64,000 nucleotides of DNA from Thiocapsa bogorovii (GTDB lineage: Bacteria > Pseudomonadota > Gammaproteobacteria > Chromatiales > Chromatiaceae): positions 5,019,501 through 5,083,500 of the forward strand of contig NZ_CP089309.1 in assembly GCF_021228795.1 (NCBI RefSeq), read 5' to 3'. This document shows positions 36,426 through 49,212 of this stretch, piece after piece. The position numbers and the translations under genes are program-made. Within the stretch, counting starts at the first letter, position 1. Each line of letters opens with the position of its first letter. Below the pieces are notes generated by a model. It was given only the letters and a program-made list of their open reading frames with translations. It was not told the origin of the DNA and ran no database searches.

Positions 36426-38345
36426 ATGCCTCTTGTCACCCTTCCCGATGGATCCAAGCGTCAATTCGATGCCCCTGTCTCCGTTCGGGATGTTGCGGCT
36501 TCGATCGGCGCGGGCCTAGCCAAGGCTGCTCTCGCCGGGCGGGTCGACGGCGTCTTGGTCGATACGTCGTTTATCCTCGAGCAGGATGCCGCGTTGGCGA
36601 TCGTCACCAACAAGGACGAGGAGACCGCGCTCGAGCTACTGCGACACGACGCCGCCCACGTCATGGCTCAAGCGGTGCAGGAGCTGTATCCGGGCACTCA
36701 GGTGACCATCGGTCCCGCGATCGAGAACGGCTTCTACTACGACTTCGCCCGCGAGGAGCCCTTCACGCCCGAGGATCTCGAGGCGATCGAGGAACGCATG
36801 CACGAGATCGTGAAACGCGATCTGCCGATCGTGCGCGAGGTTTGGGATCGCGAGCAGGCCAAGCGGACCTTCGCCGAGCTCGGCGAGCACTATAAGGTCG
36901 AGATTATCGAGGACATCATCCCCGAGGGGGAGGCGGTTTCCGTCTACCGCCAGGGCGACTGGTTCGATGTCTGTCGCGGGCCGCATCTGCCGAGCACCGG
37001 CAAACTGGGCAACGGGTTCAAGCTGACGAAGCTCGCGGGTGCCTACTGGCGCGGCGATTCGAACAACCCCATGCTCCAGCGCATCTACGGCACCGCGTGG
37101 CGCGACAAGAAGGAGTTGGCGGCCTATTTGCATCGTTTGGAAGAGGCAGAGAAGCGCGATCATCGCAAGCTCGGAAAGCAGCTCGATCTGTTCCACTTCC
37201 AGGACGAGGCGCCGGGCATGGCCTTTTGGCACGCCAAGGGGCGGGTGATCTACCGCCTGGCCGAAGGCTACATGCGCGAGAAGCTCGACGAATACGGCTA
37301 TCAGGAGGTCGAGACCCCGCAGGTGCTCGATCGGTCTCTCTGGGAGCGCTCCGGTCACTGGGACAAGTTCGCCGGCGGCATGTTCACGACCCATCTCGAC
37401 GATCGCGACTATGCGATCAAGCCGATGAATTGTCCCGGTCACATCCAGCTCTTCAACCAAGGGCTCAAGAGCCATCGGGATCTGCCGCTGCGCATCGCCG
37501 AGTTCGGGGTCGTGCATCGCAACGAGCCTTCCGGCACCCTTCACGGTCTGATGCGGGCACGTCGCTTCACCCAGGACGACGCGCACGTCTTCTGTACCGA
37601 GGCGCAGCTGCAGGACGAGGTTGCGACCCTGATCGATATGGTTTTCGAGACCTACCGCGACTTCGGTTTCACCGAGATCGATCTGGCCCTCTCGTTGCGC
37701 CCGGACAAGCGCGTCGGCAGCGACGCGCTTTGGGACAAGGCCGAAGCGGCGCTCGACCAGGCGCTCACGGCGAAGGGTCTCGAGTTTAAGGTGCAGCCGG
37801 GCGAGGGCGCCTTTTATGGCCCCAAGATCGAATTCACCCTGCACGACAGCATCGGTCGTGCTTGGCAGTGCGGCACCATCCAGGTGGACTTCTCGATGCC
37901 CGCGCGCTTGGGTGCGCATTACATCGCCGAGGACAACAGCAAGCAGGTCCCGGTGATGATCCACCGCGCGATCTTGGGCTCGGTGGAGCGGTTTATCGGC
38001 ATCTTGCTCGAACACTATGCCGGTCAATTGCCGGTTTGGTTGTCGCCGACCCAAGCAATGGTGATGAATATCACGGATCGGCAGGCGGAGTACGTCAAGG
38101 AGGTCTCTAAGACCTTGCGCAGCAAGGGCTTCCGGGTCGAGACGGACTTGAGAAACGAGAAGATCGGCTTTAAAATCCGCGAGCACACCCTGCAACGAGT
38201 ACCCTATCTGCTCGTCGTCGGTGATCGGGAGGTCGAATCCCGATCCGTTGCCGTCCGCGACCGTGCGGGCCAGGATCTCGGAATCCTTCAGCTCGATGCC
38301 TTTATCGACCGTCTGAGCGAAGAGATCACGAACCGGACCCACTGA
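36426..38345 (+). CDS. thrS: Threonyl-tRNA synthetase
   Basis: Class II synthetase for tRNA-Thr with editing of Ser-tRNA-Thr. The 639-residue length is standard. Domains: N-terminal TGS ([14 protein letters not shown]), editing domain with HDAAHVMA near 76 and CRGPHLP near 185, catalytic core with KPMNCPGHI near 335 (zinc Cys), [26 protein letters not shown], and the anticodon-binding domain at the end. It opens the conserved translation-gene operon thrS-infC-rpmI-rplT-pheST-ihfA. Confidence 0.98.
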   Translation: MPLVTLPDGSKRQFDAPVSVRDVAASIGAGLAKAALAGRVDGVLVDTSFILEQDAALAIVTNKDEETALELLRHDAAHVMAQAVQELYPGTQVTIGPAIENGFYYDFAREEPFTPEDLEAIEERMHEIVKRDLPIVREVWDREQAKRTFAELGEHYKVEIIEDIIPEGEAVSVYRQGDWFDVCRGPHLPSTGKLGNGFKLTKLAGAYWRGDSNNPMLQRIYGTAWRDKKELAAYLHRLEEAEKRDHRKLGKQLDLFHFQDEAPGMAFWHAKGRVIYRLAEGYMREKLDEYGYQEVETPQVLDRSLWERSGHWDKFAGGMFTTHLDDRDYAIKPMNCPGHIQLFNQGLKSHRDLPLRIAEFGVVHRNEPSGTLHGLMRARRFTQDDAHVFCTEAQLQDEVATLIDMVFETYRDFGFTEIDLALSLRPDKRVGSDALWDKAEAALDQALTAKGLEFKVQPGEGAFYGPKIEFTLHDSIGRAWQCGTIQVDFSMPARLGAHYIAEDNSKQVPVMIHRAILGSVERFIGILLEHYAGQLPVWLSPTQAMVMNITDRQAEYVKEVSKTLRSKGFRVETDLRNEKIGFKIREHTLQRVPYLLVVGDREVESRSVAVRDRAGQDLGILQLDAFIDRLSEEITNRTH

Positions 38346-38418
38346 CGCCCGGCCTGATCAAGGGGCCGCGAGAGCGTCGTGCGCGTCGTGTCTATCAGTG
38401 CTTTTGGAGGAACCTGCT

Positions 38419-38937
38419 ATCGCTGCACCAAAGAGAAACCGCGTCAACAAGGAGATCAACGTACCGGAAGTGCGTCTGATCGGCGCGGACGGAAACCAGG
38501 TCGGAGTCGTCAATACGCGCGAGGCATTGGAGATGGCCACGGAAGCGGGCCTCGATCTCGTGGAGATCGTTCCGACGTCGGAGCCTCCGGTGTGTCGTCT
38601 CATGGACTTCGGCAGATTTCTCTTCGACCAAAAGAAGAAGAAGAACGAAGCCAAGAAAAAGCAGAAGCAGGTTCAGATCAAGGAAGTGAAGTTTCGTCCT
38701 GGAACGGACGAAGGAGACTATCAGGTCAAACTACGCAGCCTGACGCGTTTCCTCAACGAAGGGGATAAGGGCAAGGTCACGATGCGATTTCGCGGGCGCG
38801 AGCATGCGCACCGGGAGCTCGGTTTGGAGCTTTTGAAGCGGATCGAAAACGACCTTGCAGCCCTCAGTGTCGTGGAACAACAACCCCAGATGGAAGGACG
38901 CCAAATGGTCATGGTGCTGGGCCCCAAAAAGAAATAG
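38419..38937 (+). CDS. infC: Translation initiation factor IF-3, AUC start codon
   Basis: IF-3 binds the 30S subunit, prevents 50S joining and rejects non-canonical start codons. Homology begins right after the codon ATC at 38419 (then [20 protein letters not shown]), and GGAGG lies eight bases before it, so initiation at AUC is the best reading. E. coli infC likewise uses a rare start (AUU) for self-repression. Patterns [26 protein letters not shown], the Lys-rich linker and [20 protein letters not shown] [15 protein letters not shown] are complete; length 172. In-frame GTG 38398 and TTG 38404 lie within or before the ribosome binding site and are rejected. Confidence 0.95.
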   Translation: MAAPKRNRVNKEINVPEVRLIGADGNQVGVVNTREALEMATEAGLDLVEIVPTSEPPVCRLMDFGRFLFDQKKKKNEAKKKQKQVQIKEVKFRPGTDEGDYQVKLRSLTRFLNEGDKGKVTMRFRGREHAHRELGLELLKRIENDLAALSVVEQQPQMEGRQMVMVLGPKKK

Positions 38938-39086
38938 CGACGCGTATCGTCGAGCCAGCGGGCGAATCATACTGAGTGTCTCGAGAAGACGACCATCGGT
39001 CGATGCGGCCGATGCCGTCTTCAAAAAAACCTCGGCTCGACGTGCGTCGCACTACAATCATTCGGCAAATCGCGGAGTAAAAACCC

Positions 39087-39284
39087 ATGCCCAAGCTGAA
39101 AACAAATCGCGGGGCGGCGAAGCGCTTCAAGCGCACGGCCTCCGGTTCGGTCAAATGCAATTCCTCTCACCGGCGTCATATCCTGACCAAGAAGAGCACC
39201 AAGCGGAAGCGCCAATTGCGTGCGCCCAAGCGGCTCCATAAGGCGGATGTGCGGGCCGCGCTGCGGATGATCCCCTACTGCTGA
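39087..39284 (+). CDS. rpmI: Ribosomal protein bL35
   Basis: A 65-residue, very basic protein of the large subunit: [19 protein letters not shown], then [18 protein letters not shown]. It sits between infC and rplT in the standard operon order. Confidence 0.97.
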   Translation: MPKLKTNRGAAKRFKRTASGSVKCNSSHRRHILTKKSTKRKRQLRAPKRLHKADVRAALRMIPYC

Positions 39285-39320
39285 GCACATTGCGCTTGAA
39301 CGAATCCCAGGAGTCAAAGA

Positions 39321-40825
<1,505 letters not shown>

Positions 40826-40937
40826 TCTCGGCTTAAAAAGAGCCGGCAAGCACTCGGGAATGGTCCTTGTCCGGCGGTAATCCTATCGATCCTCATCCCT
40901 TGTGGCGGGATGACACCAGAGTACAGGGCAGCAGCAG

Positions 40938-43316
40938 ATGCGATTCAGCGAGGCGTGGTTGAGGGAGTGGGTGAACCCTCCGGTCGACACCCGACAATTG
41001 GCCGACCAGCTCAGCATGGCCGGCCTCGAGGTCGATGCGGTCGAACCCGCGGCTCCGGCCTTCAGCGGTGTGCGGATCGGCTGGGTGCAGTCCGTCGCAC
41101 CCCATCCAGACGCCGAGAAGCTGCGGATCTGCCGGGTCGATCTCGGCGAGGATGCGTTTCTCCAGATTATCTGCGGGGCGGCCAACGTCGCCGAAGGCAT
41201 GAAGGTCCCGGTCGCGACCGTCGGAGCCGTGCTGCCCGGCGACTTCAAGATCAAGAAGGCTAAGTTGCGGGGTGTCGAGTCCTACGGCATGATCTGCTCG
41301 GCCAAGGAGCTCGGTCTTGCCGAGACCTCCGAGGGCATCCTGGCCCTGCCGGCAGATGCGCCTGTGGGCGAAGACATCCGCGACTGGATGGCACTCGACG
41401 ATCACTGTATCGAGGTCGATCTGACCCCGGATCGCGGCGACTGTCTCGGCATTGCCGGGCTTGCGCGCGAGGTCGCCGTGATCAACCGTGCGCCGCTCGC
41501 CACACCCGCGATCCAGCCGGTCGCGCCTCTGCATGACCGGTCTCTACCGGTCCACCTCCAGGCCCCGGCTGCCTGCCCGCGCTACGTTTGCCGAGTCATC
41601 CGCAACATCGATCCGAGCGCGACCACGCCCTGGTGGATGCAGGAGCGCCTGCGTCGCGGCGGGATCCGGGCCATCAGCCCGGTGGTCGACGTGACCAACT
41701 ATGTCCTGCTCGAGCTGGGCCAGCCGATGCACGGCTTCGATCTCGCCAAGCTGGACGGCGAGATTTGCGTGCGCATGGCGGTGGAGGGCGAGCGTCTCGC
41801 CCTGCTCAACGGCGAGGAAGCAACACTGCGCGCGGACACCCTGGTGATCGCCGATGCCGGACGTGCCGTCGCATTGGCCGGGATTATGGGCGGGTCCGGG
41901 ACCGCGGTCGGTTCCGAAACCCGCGACGTGCTGCTCGAAAGCGCCTTCTTCGCGCCGCTTGCCCTCAGCGGCAAGGCGCGGTCTTACGGCCTGCATACGG
42001 ATTCGTCGCATCGGTTCGAGCGCGGGGTCGATCCCCAACTCCAAGTCCGCGCGATCGAGCGTGCGACCCGTCTGTTGATCGCGATCGTCGGAGGTGAGCC
42101 GGGCCCCGTGATCGAGGCGGTATCGCAGACCGAGCTACCCGAGCCTCGGATGCTGACGCTCCGTCGGTCGCGTGTCGCTCAGGTGCTCGGACTCGCGCTT
42201 CCCGACGACACCATCCTCGATATTCTGACGCGTCTGGATCTGAACACGGAGGCGACCGCCGAAGGGTGGCTGGTCACGCCGCCGAGTGCCCGCTTCGACC
42301 TGGTTCAAGAGGTCGACCTGATCGCCGATATCGGACGCATCTACGGTTACGATCGAATCCCGGTGAGTCACGCGAGCTCGGCATCCGTGACGGGTGCGAC
42401 CCCGGAGACGGATTTCGATCTGGATCGCGCCCGTCTCGCGCTGGTCGATCGCGGTTTCCACGAGGTCATCACCTACAGCTTCGTGAGTCCCGAGATTCAA
42501 GCGTTGGTCGACCCCAAGCAGGAGGTTCTGCGTCTTGCGAATCCGCTGAGCGCCGAGCTCTCCACCATGCGGACCAGCCTCTGGCCCGGCTTGATCCAGA
42601 CCGCGCGCTACAATCAGGCGCGGCAACAGGAGCGGGTGCGCATCTTCGAGTCCGGTCTACGCTTTCGAGTCGGCGCGGACGATCTGACCCAGACGCAGGG
42701 TCTCGCGGGTCTCATCACCGGGAGCCCGGATCCGGAACAGTGGGGTTTGCCGAGCCGCGCGGCGGACTTCTTCGATCTGAAGGCCGATGTCGAGGCCCTG
42801 CTGTCACTGACCGGCGCACCGGGGCGCTTCAACTTCGTTCCCGGCACGCATCCGGCGCTGCACCCCGGTCAGACCGCGAGGGTGGTCTGTGACGGGCGAG
42901 GCATCGGTCTGCTCGGAATGCTTCATCCGAGTCTGGCCGCACAGCTCGACATCATGGGCGATGCCTATCTGTTCGAGCTGGACGTCGCGCCCCTGAGCGT
43001 CGGCGCACTGCCTAAGCACGCGTCCATCTCGCGCTTCCCGAGTATTCGCCGAGACATTGCGATCATCGTCGACGCGGCAGTGACTTACGGGCAGATCGCG
43101 GACTGTATTCGCGACACGGAGACCGAACTTCTACGCGATTTGGTCCTGTTCGACCTCTACACCGGCAAAAACATTGAATCGGGCAGAAAAAGTCTCGCTC
43201 TTGGATTGATTTTACAGGCTTCTTCTCAGACACTTACAGATGGAGTCATTGAAGACACGGTGGGGCGGATCCTAGCCCGCCTCGCTTCGGAATTTGGCGC
43301 AAGATTGAGGGACTGA
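40938..43316 (+). CDS. pheT: Phenylalanyl-tRNA synthetase beta chain
   Basis: A 792-residue beta subunit: EMAP-II-like tRNA-binding domain at about 40-150, B3/4 editing domain in the 200-380 range, B5 domain ([28 protein letters not shown]), a catalytically inactive class II-like core, and C-terminal FDX-ACB domain ([24 protein letters not shown]). The ihfA start follows four bases after the stop, giving translational coupling. Confidence 0.97.
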   Translation: MRFSEAWLREWVNPPVDTRQLADQLSMAGLEVDAVEPAAPAFSGVRIGWVQSVAPHPDAEKLRICRVDLGEDAFLQIICGAANVAEGMKVPVATVGAVLPGDFKIKKAKLRGVESYGMICSAKELGLAETSEGILALPADAPVGEDIRDWMALDDHCIEVDLTPDRGDCLGIAGLAREVAVINRAPLATPAIQPVAPLHDRSLPVHLQAPAACPRYVCRVIRNIDPSATTPWWMQERLRRGGIRAISPVVDVTNYVLLELGQPMHGFDLAKLDGEICVRMAVEGERLALLNGEEATLRADTLVIADAGRAVALAGIMGGSGTAVGSETRDVLLESAFFAPLALSGKARSYGLHTDSSHRFERGVDPQLQVRAIERATRLLIAIVGGEPGPVIEAVSQTELPEPRMLTLRRSRVAQVLGLALPDDTILDILTRLDLNTEATAEGWLVTPPSARFDLVQEVDLIADIGRIYGYDRIPVSHASSASVTGATPETDFDLDRARLALVDRGFHEVITYSFVSPEIQALVDPKQEVLRLANPLSAELSTMRTSLWPGLIQTARYNQARQQERVRIFESGLRFRVGADDLTQTQGLAGLITGSPDPEQWGLPSRAADFFDLKADVEALLSLTGAPGRFNFVPGTHPALHPGQTARVVCDGRGIGLLGMLHPSLAAQLDIMGDAYLFELDVAPLSVGALPKHASISRFPSIRRDIAIIVDAAVTYGQIADCIRDTETELLRDLVLFDLYTGKNIESGRKSLALGLILQASSQTLTDGVIEDTVGRILARLASEFGARLRD

Positions 43317-43320
43317 CCCA

Positions 43321-43620
43321 ATGGCATTGACCAAGGCCGATATGGCCGAGCACCTGTTCGATGAGCTTGGCCTGAACAAGCGTGAGGCCAAAGACATCGT
43401 CGAGATGTTCTTCGAGGAGATTCGCGCGGCGTTGGAGCGTGGCGAGCAGGTCAAGCTCTCCGGGTTCGGCAACTTCGATCTGCGCGAAAAGAAGGAACGT
43501 CCCGGCCGCAACCCCAAGACGGGAGAAGAGATTCCGATCACGGCGCGGCGCGTGGTGACCTTTCGCCCGGGGCAGAAGCTAAAACAGCGAGTGGAGGCCT
43601 ATGCTGGAACCGACCGATAA
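43321..43620 (+). CDS. ihfA: Integration host factor alpha subunit
   Basis: DNA-bending protein forming a heterodimer with IHF-beta. The 99 residues carry [24 protein letters not shown] at the start and the flanking-arm region [30 protein letters not shown], with the intercalating Pro in GRNPKT. The position after pheT is conserved in gammaproteobacteria. Its 3' end overlaps the following MerR gene by 20 bases. Confidence 0.97.
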   Translation: MALTKADMAEHLFDELGLNKREAKDIVEMFFEEIRAALERGEQVKLSGFGNFDLREKKERPGRNPKTGEEIPITARRVVTFRPGQKLKQRVEAYAGTDR

Positions 43621-43975
43621 GGGCGAGGACAACGGCCCCGGCGATCTTCCGCCGATTCCGGGAAAGCGATACTTCACCATCGGCGAAGTGAGCGAGCTCT
43701 GTGGGGTCAAGCCTCACGTGCTGCGGTATTGGGAGCAGGAATTCCCTCAGCTCAAACCGGTCAAGCGACGGGGCAACCGTCGCTACTATCAGCGTCACGA
43801 CGTGCTGATGGTGCGACAGATCCGCAACCTGCTCTACGAGCAGGGCTTCACGATCGGAGGCGCCCGTCTGCAGCTCAGCGGGGAGGGCGCCAAACAGGAC
43901 CTAAGCCAGACCCACCAGATCCTACGCCAGATGCGTGTAGAGCTTGAAGACGTCCTTCAGTTGCTGCGACGTTGA
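43601..43975 (+). CDS. MerR-family transcriptional regulator
   Basis: A 124-residue regulator with a winged-helix MerR domain ([30 protein letters not shown], then [23 protein letters not shown]) and a short coiled coil ([17 protein letters not shown]). There are no metal-binding cysteines at the C-terminus, so it is the small MerR protein that typically follows ihfA; its targets are unknown. The -35 of the tRNA-Pro promoter overlaps its stop codon. Confidence 0.93.
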   Translation: MLEPTDKGEDNGPGDLPPIPGKRYFTIGEVSELCGVKPHVLRYWEQEFPQLKPVKRRGNRRYYQRHDVLMVRQIRNLLYEQGFTIGGARLQLSGEGAKQDLSQTHQILRQMRVELEDVLQLLRR

Positions 43976-44000
43976 CAGCAGAGGGACCACAACCTAATAT
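43972..44000 (+). promoter_or_regulatory. tRNA-Pro promoter with consensus hexamers
   Basis: TTGACA (43972-43977), 17-base spacer and TAATAT (43995-44000): a near-perfect sigma-70 promoter whose -35 contains the TGA stop of the MerR gene. Start expected near 44007, six bases before the mature tRNA. Confidence 0.88.
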
Positions 44001-44012
44001 GGCTCGTCTTAA

Positions 44013-44090
<78 letters not shown>

Positions 44091-44097
44091 GGAAAAT

Positions 44098-44134
44098 AAC
44101 GGCTTAGGTCATTGATGACCTGGGCCGTTTTCGT
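44098..44134 (+). terminator. Terminator after tRNA-Pro
   Basis: AACGGC and AGGTCA pair with TGACCT and GCCGTT, with small internal mismatches and a short loop, followed by TTTTC. Confidence 0.8.
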
Positions 44135-44194
44135 TTGGGTCACCGTAAAGTTACCAGCCTTGGCGTGCTTGCCGCGAGGCTGGCCTCGGATTAC

Positions 44195-45882
44195 CCTAAA
44201 AAGAGCAGTTAGCGCCCGTCGCGGAGCGTTTTCGGCCCGCGGGCGAGTACACATACCGGCGGTTCGGCGGCTACGCCGGGGCCGGTAACACCGCCGGCGG
44301 CTGCAATTGGCGGCCGTTGAGGTACTTCACCAGCGCACGCGAGAGCAGCCGGTACCAGCGTTGCAGGGGACTCAACTGCTCCGCAGTTCGGCGCAGGGTG
44401 TTGAAGAAGGCCGCGATCTCGCGGCAGGTCGCCTCCACCCACCCGGCTTCGGCATGGGGATGGCTGATGGTCAGGCGCGTCTGCCCGCCGTGACGGGTCA
44501 GTCGTGCCGGTGCGCTGAGCAGCAGCGGGCGGCTGGTGATCGCCTCGGTGTGCCGTGTCGGGTCGGCCAGGCGCACGAACAGGCTCCACCAGTTGTAGGT
44601 CAAGGCGGTGATGCGCGCCATGAAGCGGCAGCGCTTGATGTCGCGGGTGGTGAAGCCGCCCCAGCCCCAATGGTTCTTGAGCTCGTCGAAGGGATTCTCC
44701 GCGTCGGCGCGATCGCGATAGAGTTGCGCCACGCTCAGGATCTCATGGGGCAGCGAGGTCACCAGCACGGCGTACTCGTAGAGGATCGTCCGGTCGGTGA
44801 ACTCGGCGAAGCTCAGGCGCAGCTGCTCGGGATCACCCTGCTCGACGACGGCCAGGTCGGCCTTGATGCGCCGGCGCAGCACGACGGCGCGCCGGGCACG
44901 GCTCCAGCCCGACAGACGCAGGGTCGTCTCGGCCCCCTGCCAGCCTTGACCGGCATCGCGCCACTCGGCGTCGCGCATCAGGCGCTCGACGGTGTGTTTG
45001 ACCTTGGAGGTCATGCGCAGCTTGAACAGATACGGGATCCCCTCCTGCTCGGCCCGTGCCATGTTGGCTTGGGTGCCCCAATCGCGGTCGCCGCGAATGC
45101 ACAGCGGCCAGTGCGCCCGCGGCAGGCGCGCGAGCAACTCCCACAGCCCCGGCGCGCTGTACTTGGACGCGGTTTGGTTGCCGTCCAGCACCTCCACGTC
45201 CAGGATCAGACGCAGACCGGCGATGAAATAGGTGTGGTAGGTGTGCGAGGGCCGACCCGGCTTGTGCGGGTTGTAGCCCTTGAGCGCACCCTCTTGATGC
45301 CCGTAGAGCGGCTTGACCGTCACGTCGGCATCGAGAATCCAGGGCACGCCCAGCACCGGCGCCACGCAGGCGTCCAGGTGGTTCTGCAACCAGGCCACCC
45401 CGTCGGCTTCATCGAGCTTGCCGAGGTTGCGGCGCACCGAGTCCTCGCTGACCACCGCCTCCATGCCCAGCAGGGCGGCGTTGATGGTGTCGCCGCGCAG
45501 GGCACTGATGTGGGCATAGCGCTGATGCCCGGACAGCACCGCCAGGATGGCGGTACCCAGAACGTCGCGCGTGCTCGGGGCGTTCGGGCTGGTCAGCTTC
45601 AGCGGGCAGCTCTCGACCCAGGCATCGAAGCGCCCGCCCAGGCGCAAAAACTCGGTGAAGAACGGCAGCTGCCCCAGCGGGGTGACCGCCGCCTGCGCAT
45701 CCCACTCGACGTGGACGCGCCCGCCAAACGTGTCCACCGCAACCGGGCCGGCATGCGGTACCAATGCGGTGGTTTCGGGTTCACCCTGCGGGTGAGGGAT
45801 CGGGTTGCTCATGGGGACCTCCTTGCGCGGATATTTCAGCGGCTTGGATCACTCGAGGCAAGGTTTAACTGCTCTTTTTAGG
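44195..45882 (-). mobile_element. Complete IS1380-family insertion sequence
   Basis: A 1688-bp element bounded by a perfect 17-bp terminal inverted repeat CCTAAAAAGAGCAGTTA (44195-44211 and its complement at 45866-45882). It is flanked by the 5-bp direct repeat ATTAC (44190-44194 and 45883-45887), a target-site duplication, so it inserted intact and recently enough to keep it. It carries one transposase gene on the minus strand. A decayed relative lies at 11934-12325. The insertion is between the tRNA-Pro terminator and a truncated hsdM. Confidence 0.95.
44271..45812 (-). CDS. IS1380-family transposase
   Basis: A 513-residue DDE transposase. The likely catalytic residues are the Asp in WILDADVTVK, the Asp in IRGDRDWGTQ and the Glu in YRDRADAENPFDELKNHWGWGGF (the YREK-like region). 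The N-terminal GPVAVDTFGGRVHVEWD and GTAILAVLSGHQRYAHISAL are typical of the family. The ATG has AAGGAGG upstream. No frameshift or stop is seen, so it appears functional. Confidence 0.94.
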   Translation of the reverse strand: MSNPIPHPQGEPETTALVPHAGPVAVDTFGGRVHVEWDAQAAVTPLGQLPFFTEFLRLGGRFDAWVESCPLKLTSPNAPSTRDVLGTAILAVLSGHQRYAHISALRGDTINAALLGMEAVVSEDSVRRNLGKLDEADGVAWLQNHLDACVAPVLGVPWILDADVTVKPLYGHQEGALKGYNPHKPGRPSHTYHTYFIAGLRLILDVEVLDGNQTASKYSAPGLWELLARLPRAHWPLCIRGDRDWGTQANMARAEQEGIPYLFKLRMTSKVKHTVERLMRDAEWRDAGQGWQGAETTLRLSGWSRARRAVVLRRRIKADLAVVEQGDPEQLRLSFAEFTDRTILYEYAVLVTSLPHEILSVAQLYRDRADAENPFDELKNHWGWGGFTTRDIKRCRFMARITALTYNWWSLFVRLADPTRHTEAITSRPLLLSAPARLTRHGGQTRLTISHPHAEAGWVEATCREIAAFFNTLRRTAEQLSPLQRWYRLLSRALVKYLNGRQLQPPAVLPAPA

Positions 45883-45987
45883 ATTACGGTTTCGGGAGAC
45901 CGCGCACGAGGAGTGGTCACCCTGAGAGTGGTCTCGCCTGCGAACCCTCGCTACAGCGTTTTCTCCCGAGCAGCAAGGAAACGGTTC

Positions 45988-46476
45988 ATGGCCATGAAGA
46001 GGTCCGAGCTTCATTCCTCCCTCTGGTCCAGTTGCGACGAGCTGCGCCGGGGTATGGATGCCAGCCAGTACACGGGCTACGTCCTGGTGCTGCCTTTCAT
46101 TAAGTACGTCAGCGAAAAGTACCTCGGCCAGCCTCACGACGCCCCGATCGTCATCCCCCCGGGCGCGAGCTTCCGTGAAATGGTCGCGCTCAAGGGCAAG
46201 CCCGACATCGGCGATCAGATCAACAAGCCGATCATTGCCCCGTTGGCCAATGCCAACCGGCTCTCCGCCATGCCGGACTTCAACGACCCCTTCAAGCTCG
46301 GCTCGGGCAAGCAGATGGTCGAGCGGCTCAGCAAACTGATCGCTCTAGAGGATCTCTTCGAGCGCTTCAGCCACTTCGGCGTGCCGCCGGCCAAAGCCGG
46401 GCCATTATTCCTACCTGCTGCATATCGTCCGCTTGCTCAAGAATACCGTTACTGGAGGATGTTGGGCGTGCGCTGA
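45988..46476 (+). pseudogene. Internally deleted type I restriction hsdM
   Basis: It begins MKRSELHSSLWSSCDELRRGMDASQYTGYVLVLPFIKYVSEKY (read in pieces), the N-terminus of a type I modification subunit, and continues to LGSGKQMVERLSKLIAL near residue 115. There it jumps to LFERFSHFGVPPAKAG, which in intact relatives lies after the catalytic NPPF region, and a frameshift then puts YLLHIVRLLKNT in another frame. The SAM-binding and NPPF motifs are therefore lost. It is a different subtype from the intact hsdM at 50995, so two restriction systems occupied this site. Confidence 0.82.
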
Positions 46477-46872
46477 AAAAGGTGATGGGAGAAAAGTCGC
46501 GAGCCGTCTCGCTCTTCCTCGTTGAGGCCGAAACAATTCCTTGGACTAAATGGGGTAGTGCAGTACCCTCCAGTGCGTTTGCAGTGAGCTTCTGGGAGGG
46601 AGGCGAGCCAAGGCCACCACCGAAACCGGTACACTGACATTTCGCATCGCCCCGGCCCGGAAGGAACCGTTACGCAGGGTCGATCAGCGGGAGGACTGCT
46701 CCTCGCCAACATGGTGGAGGTGTTGATCCGAGACTACTGCGAGAGCAGCAGTATCCCCATGGAAGAGCCGATAGCCGACAAGTAACCAAGAGGGGTAACG
46801 GATGCGATTGCATGAAGTGCCCGCCAGCCGTCGGTTTAGAAGCAACGCGATGGGCCGGGGTTTGAAAGAACA
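46477..46872. other. Decayed region before hsdR
   Basis: No intact gene is seen. The left part is probably more of the ruined hsdM; the rest is not recognisable. It should contain the promoter of the hsdR operon, but no convincing hexamer pair was found. Confidence 0.4.
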
Positions 46873-49209
46873 ATGACCACAGAAGCCGATACCCGCGCCA
46901 ACTTCATCGACCCTGCCCTGGCTGGTGCCGGCTGGGGAAGCGGTCAAATCACTCGGGAATACTACTTCACCGACGGACGCAAGCTTGCGGGCAACCAACG
47001 CGGCAGCCGCTGCTTTGTCGACTACCTCCTGCATAGTGAGAATCGCCACCTCGCGATCATTGAGGCTAAAAAGGCATCCGCCCACCCGACCCAAGGACTT
47101 CAGCAGGCAATCGCCTACGCCAAGAAGCTTGGCGTCCGCTTCCTCTACTCCACTAATGGCGAGCAGATCTACGAGTTCGACCTTGAGACGGGAAAGGGCG
47201 CGTACAGGGACAGTTATCCGACACCTGCAGAATTGCTTGCGCGGTATGCCGACGCAACGACCGAACTCGCCAGCACACTCAGGAATACCGCGTTTTACCT
47301 GGAAGCGGGGATGCGCCCTCGCTATTACCAGCAACTGGCCGTCCACGCCGCCACTGATGCGATCGGCGATGGCGATGAGCGCGTGCTTTTGACGCTGGCG
47401 ACCGGCACCGGCAAGACCTTTATCGCGTTCCAAATCGTGCACAAGCTGTTCCAGGCGCGTTGGAATCGGCAGCAACTGGGATCACGTCGCCCACGCATCC
47501 TCTTCCTGGCGGATCGCAACATCCTCGCCGATCAGGCGATCAACACCTTCAACCCCTACGAGAAAGACCTCGTCAAGATCGACGGTGACGAGGTCCGACG
47601 TCGCAATGGCGTGGTGCCGACCAACGCCCACATCTTCTTCGCCATCTATCAGGCGATTGCCGAAAGAGAAGACATCGGCGGCTACTACCGGGAATACCCG
47701 AGCGACTTCTTCGACCTGATCATCATCGACGAATGTCATCGCGGCGCGGCCAATAACGAAGGCTCCTGGCGTGCCATCCTGGAGCACTTCGCCCCCGCCG
47801 TACACCTTGGCCTCACCGCGACTCCCAAGCGCACCGACAACATCGATACCTACAGCTACTTCGGCCAACCCGCCTACGAGTACTCGCTCAAAGAGGGCAT
47901 TAACGACGGTTTTCTCACGCCCTACCGCGTCAAGCGAATCCGCACCAATCTCGACGAGTTGGTCTTGACCGCCGACGACGAAATCCTCAAGGGCGAGTCC
48001 ACCCAGGATATGTACGACACCAACGATTTCGACAACAAGATCGTCGCCGACCAGCGCACCGAGCTGGTTGCCCGTGCCATCCTGACGAACATCAACCCCC
48101 TGGAGAAGACCATCGTCTTCTGCACCAATCAGAACCATGCCCTGACCATGCGGGACATGATCAACAAGCACAAAGCGGTGGCCGATCCGCACTACTGCGT
48201 ACGCGTCACCAGCGACGAGGGCAAACCGGGCCGAGACCTGCTGGAGCGCTTCCAGAACAACGACCGGGATATCCCCACCATACTCACGTCGTCCCAGATG
48301 CTCACCACTGGTGTCGATGCCCGAAACGTCCGCAACATCGTGCTGGATCGCGCCATCGGCTCCATGGTCGAGTTCAAGCAGATCGTCGGGCGCGGCACCC
48401 GCGTCTTCGAAGGCAAGGACTACTTCACCATCGTCGATTTTCGCGGTGCCACCAACCGCTTCTATGACAAGGATTGGGACGGCGATCCCCTCGACGTGGA
48501 CACGCCGCCGGTCATCGACGCGAACGAGCCGCCTCCGCCACCCTATGGCGATAAGCAAGAGCACGAATCCAGGCAGGCCGGTGGAGAAGGCGAGGCGGAG
48601 GATGTTGAGCCAGTGGAGAAGCTCACGGTTCGCCTCAGTGCCGCCCGCGAGCTCAAGGTCATCGACGTGGAGATCCGCTATATCGACGAGAATGGACGAC
48701 CGCTGTCCGCTCAACAGTTCGTCGAGCGTCTCATGGTCAAGTTGCCGGGCCTTTTCTCCTCGGCCGAGGATCTGCGCGAGACCTGGTCCGACCCCGACCG
48801 GCGCGAGGCCCTGCTGCAGCAACTCGGCCAGGCCGGTTTCGATGCCGAACAGCTCGCCACCCTGCGCCGCATGTTCGCCGCCGAGCAGAGCGACCTGTTC
48901 GACCTGCTGGCCTTCCTAGCCTTCGAGCAGCCCATGGCGACCCGCAGGGCGAGGGTGCAGGCCACCCGCGCCAACAGCGCCTTCTTCGACCAGTTCGAGC
49001 AGCAACCGGCCCGCGACTTCCTGCACTTCGTCCTGAATCGCTATGAAGAGACCGGCGTCGCCGAGCTTGCCCGCGACCGCATGCCCGGCCTGATCAAGAT
49101 GTCCAGTCTCGGCACCACCCGTGACGCCTCCCGTGCCTTCGGTGGCAGCCCCGCCAATGTGCTCGCAGCCTTCCGCCAACTGCAACACCAGCTCTACCAC
49201 TGTGCCTAG
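46873..49209 (+). CDS. hsdR: Type I restriction endonuclease, R subunit
   Basis: ATP-driven DNA translocase and nuclease subunit, 778 residues, of the EcoEI-like length class. The N-terminal nuclease has the PD-(D/E)xK residues D50 (FVDYLL) and E64-A-K66 (IIEAKKA). The superfamily 2 motor follows with ATGTGKT at 176-182, DECH at 286-289, GLTATPKRTDN after it, and motif VI-like QIVGRGTR. The C-terminal region is predicted to bind the modification complex. It opens the operon; the ATPase gene begins three bases after its stop. Confidence 0.95.
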   Translation: MTTEADTRANFIDPALAGAGWGSGQITREYYFTDGRKLAGNQRGSRCFVDYLLHSENRHLAIIEAKKASAHPTQGLQQAIAYAKKLGVRFLYSTNGEQIYEFDLETGKGAYRDSYPTPAELLARYADATTELASTLRNTAFYLEAGMRPRYYQQLAVHAATDAIGDGDERVLLTLATGTGKTFIAFQIVHKLFQARWNRQQLGSRRPRILFLADRNILADQAINTFNPYEKDLVKIDGDEVRRRNGVVPTNAHIFFAIYQAIAEREDIGGYYREYPSDFFDLIIIDECHRGAANNEGSWRAILEHFAPAVHLGLTATPKRTDNIDTYSYFGQPAYEYSLKEGINDGFLTPYRVKRIRTNLDELVLTADDEILKGESTQDMYDTNDFDNKIVADQRTELVARAILTNINPLEKTIVFCTNQNHALTMRDMINKHKAVADPHYCVRVTSDEGKPGRDLLERFQNNDRDIPTILTSSQMLTTGVDARNVRNIVLDRAIGSMVEFKQIVGRGTRVFEGKDYFTIVDFRGATNRFYDKDWDGDPLDVDTPPVIDANEPPPPPYGDKQEHESRQAGGEGEAEDVEPVEKLTVRLSAARELKVIDVEIRYIDENGRPLSAQQFVERLMVKLPGLFSSAEDLRETWSDPDRREALLQQLGQAGFDAEQLATLRRMFAAEQSDLFDLLAFLAFEQPMATRRARVQATRANSAFFDQFEQQPARDFLHFVLNRYEETGVAELARDRMPGLIKMSSLGTTRDASRAFGGSPANVLAAFRQLQHQLYHCA

Positions 49210-49212
49210 ATC

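Noticed and set aside
44307..45881. Long plus-strand open frame opposite the IS1380 transposase
   Set aside because: It is the antisense of a clear DDE transposase in GC-rich DNA, where long mirror frames are expected.
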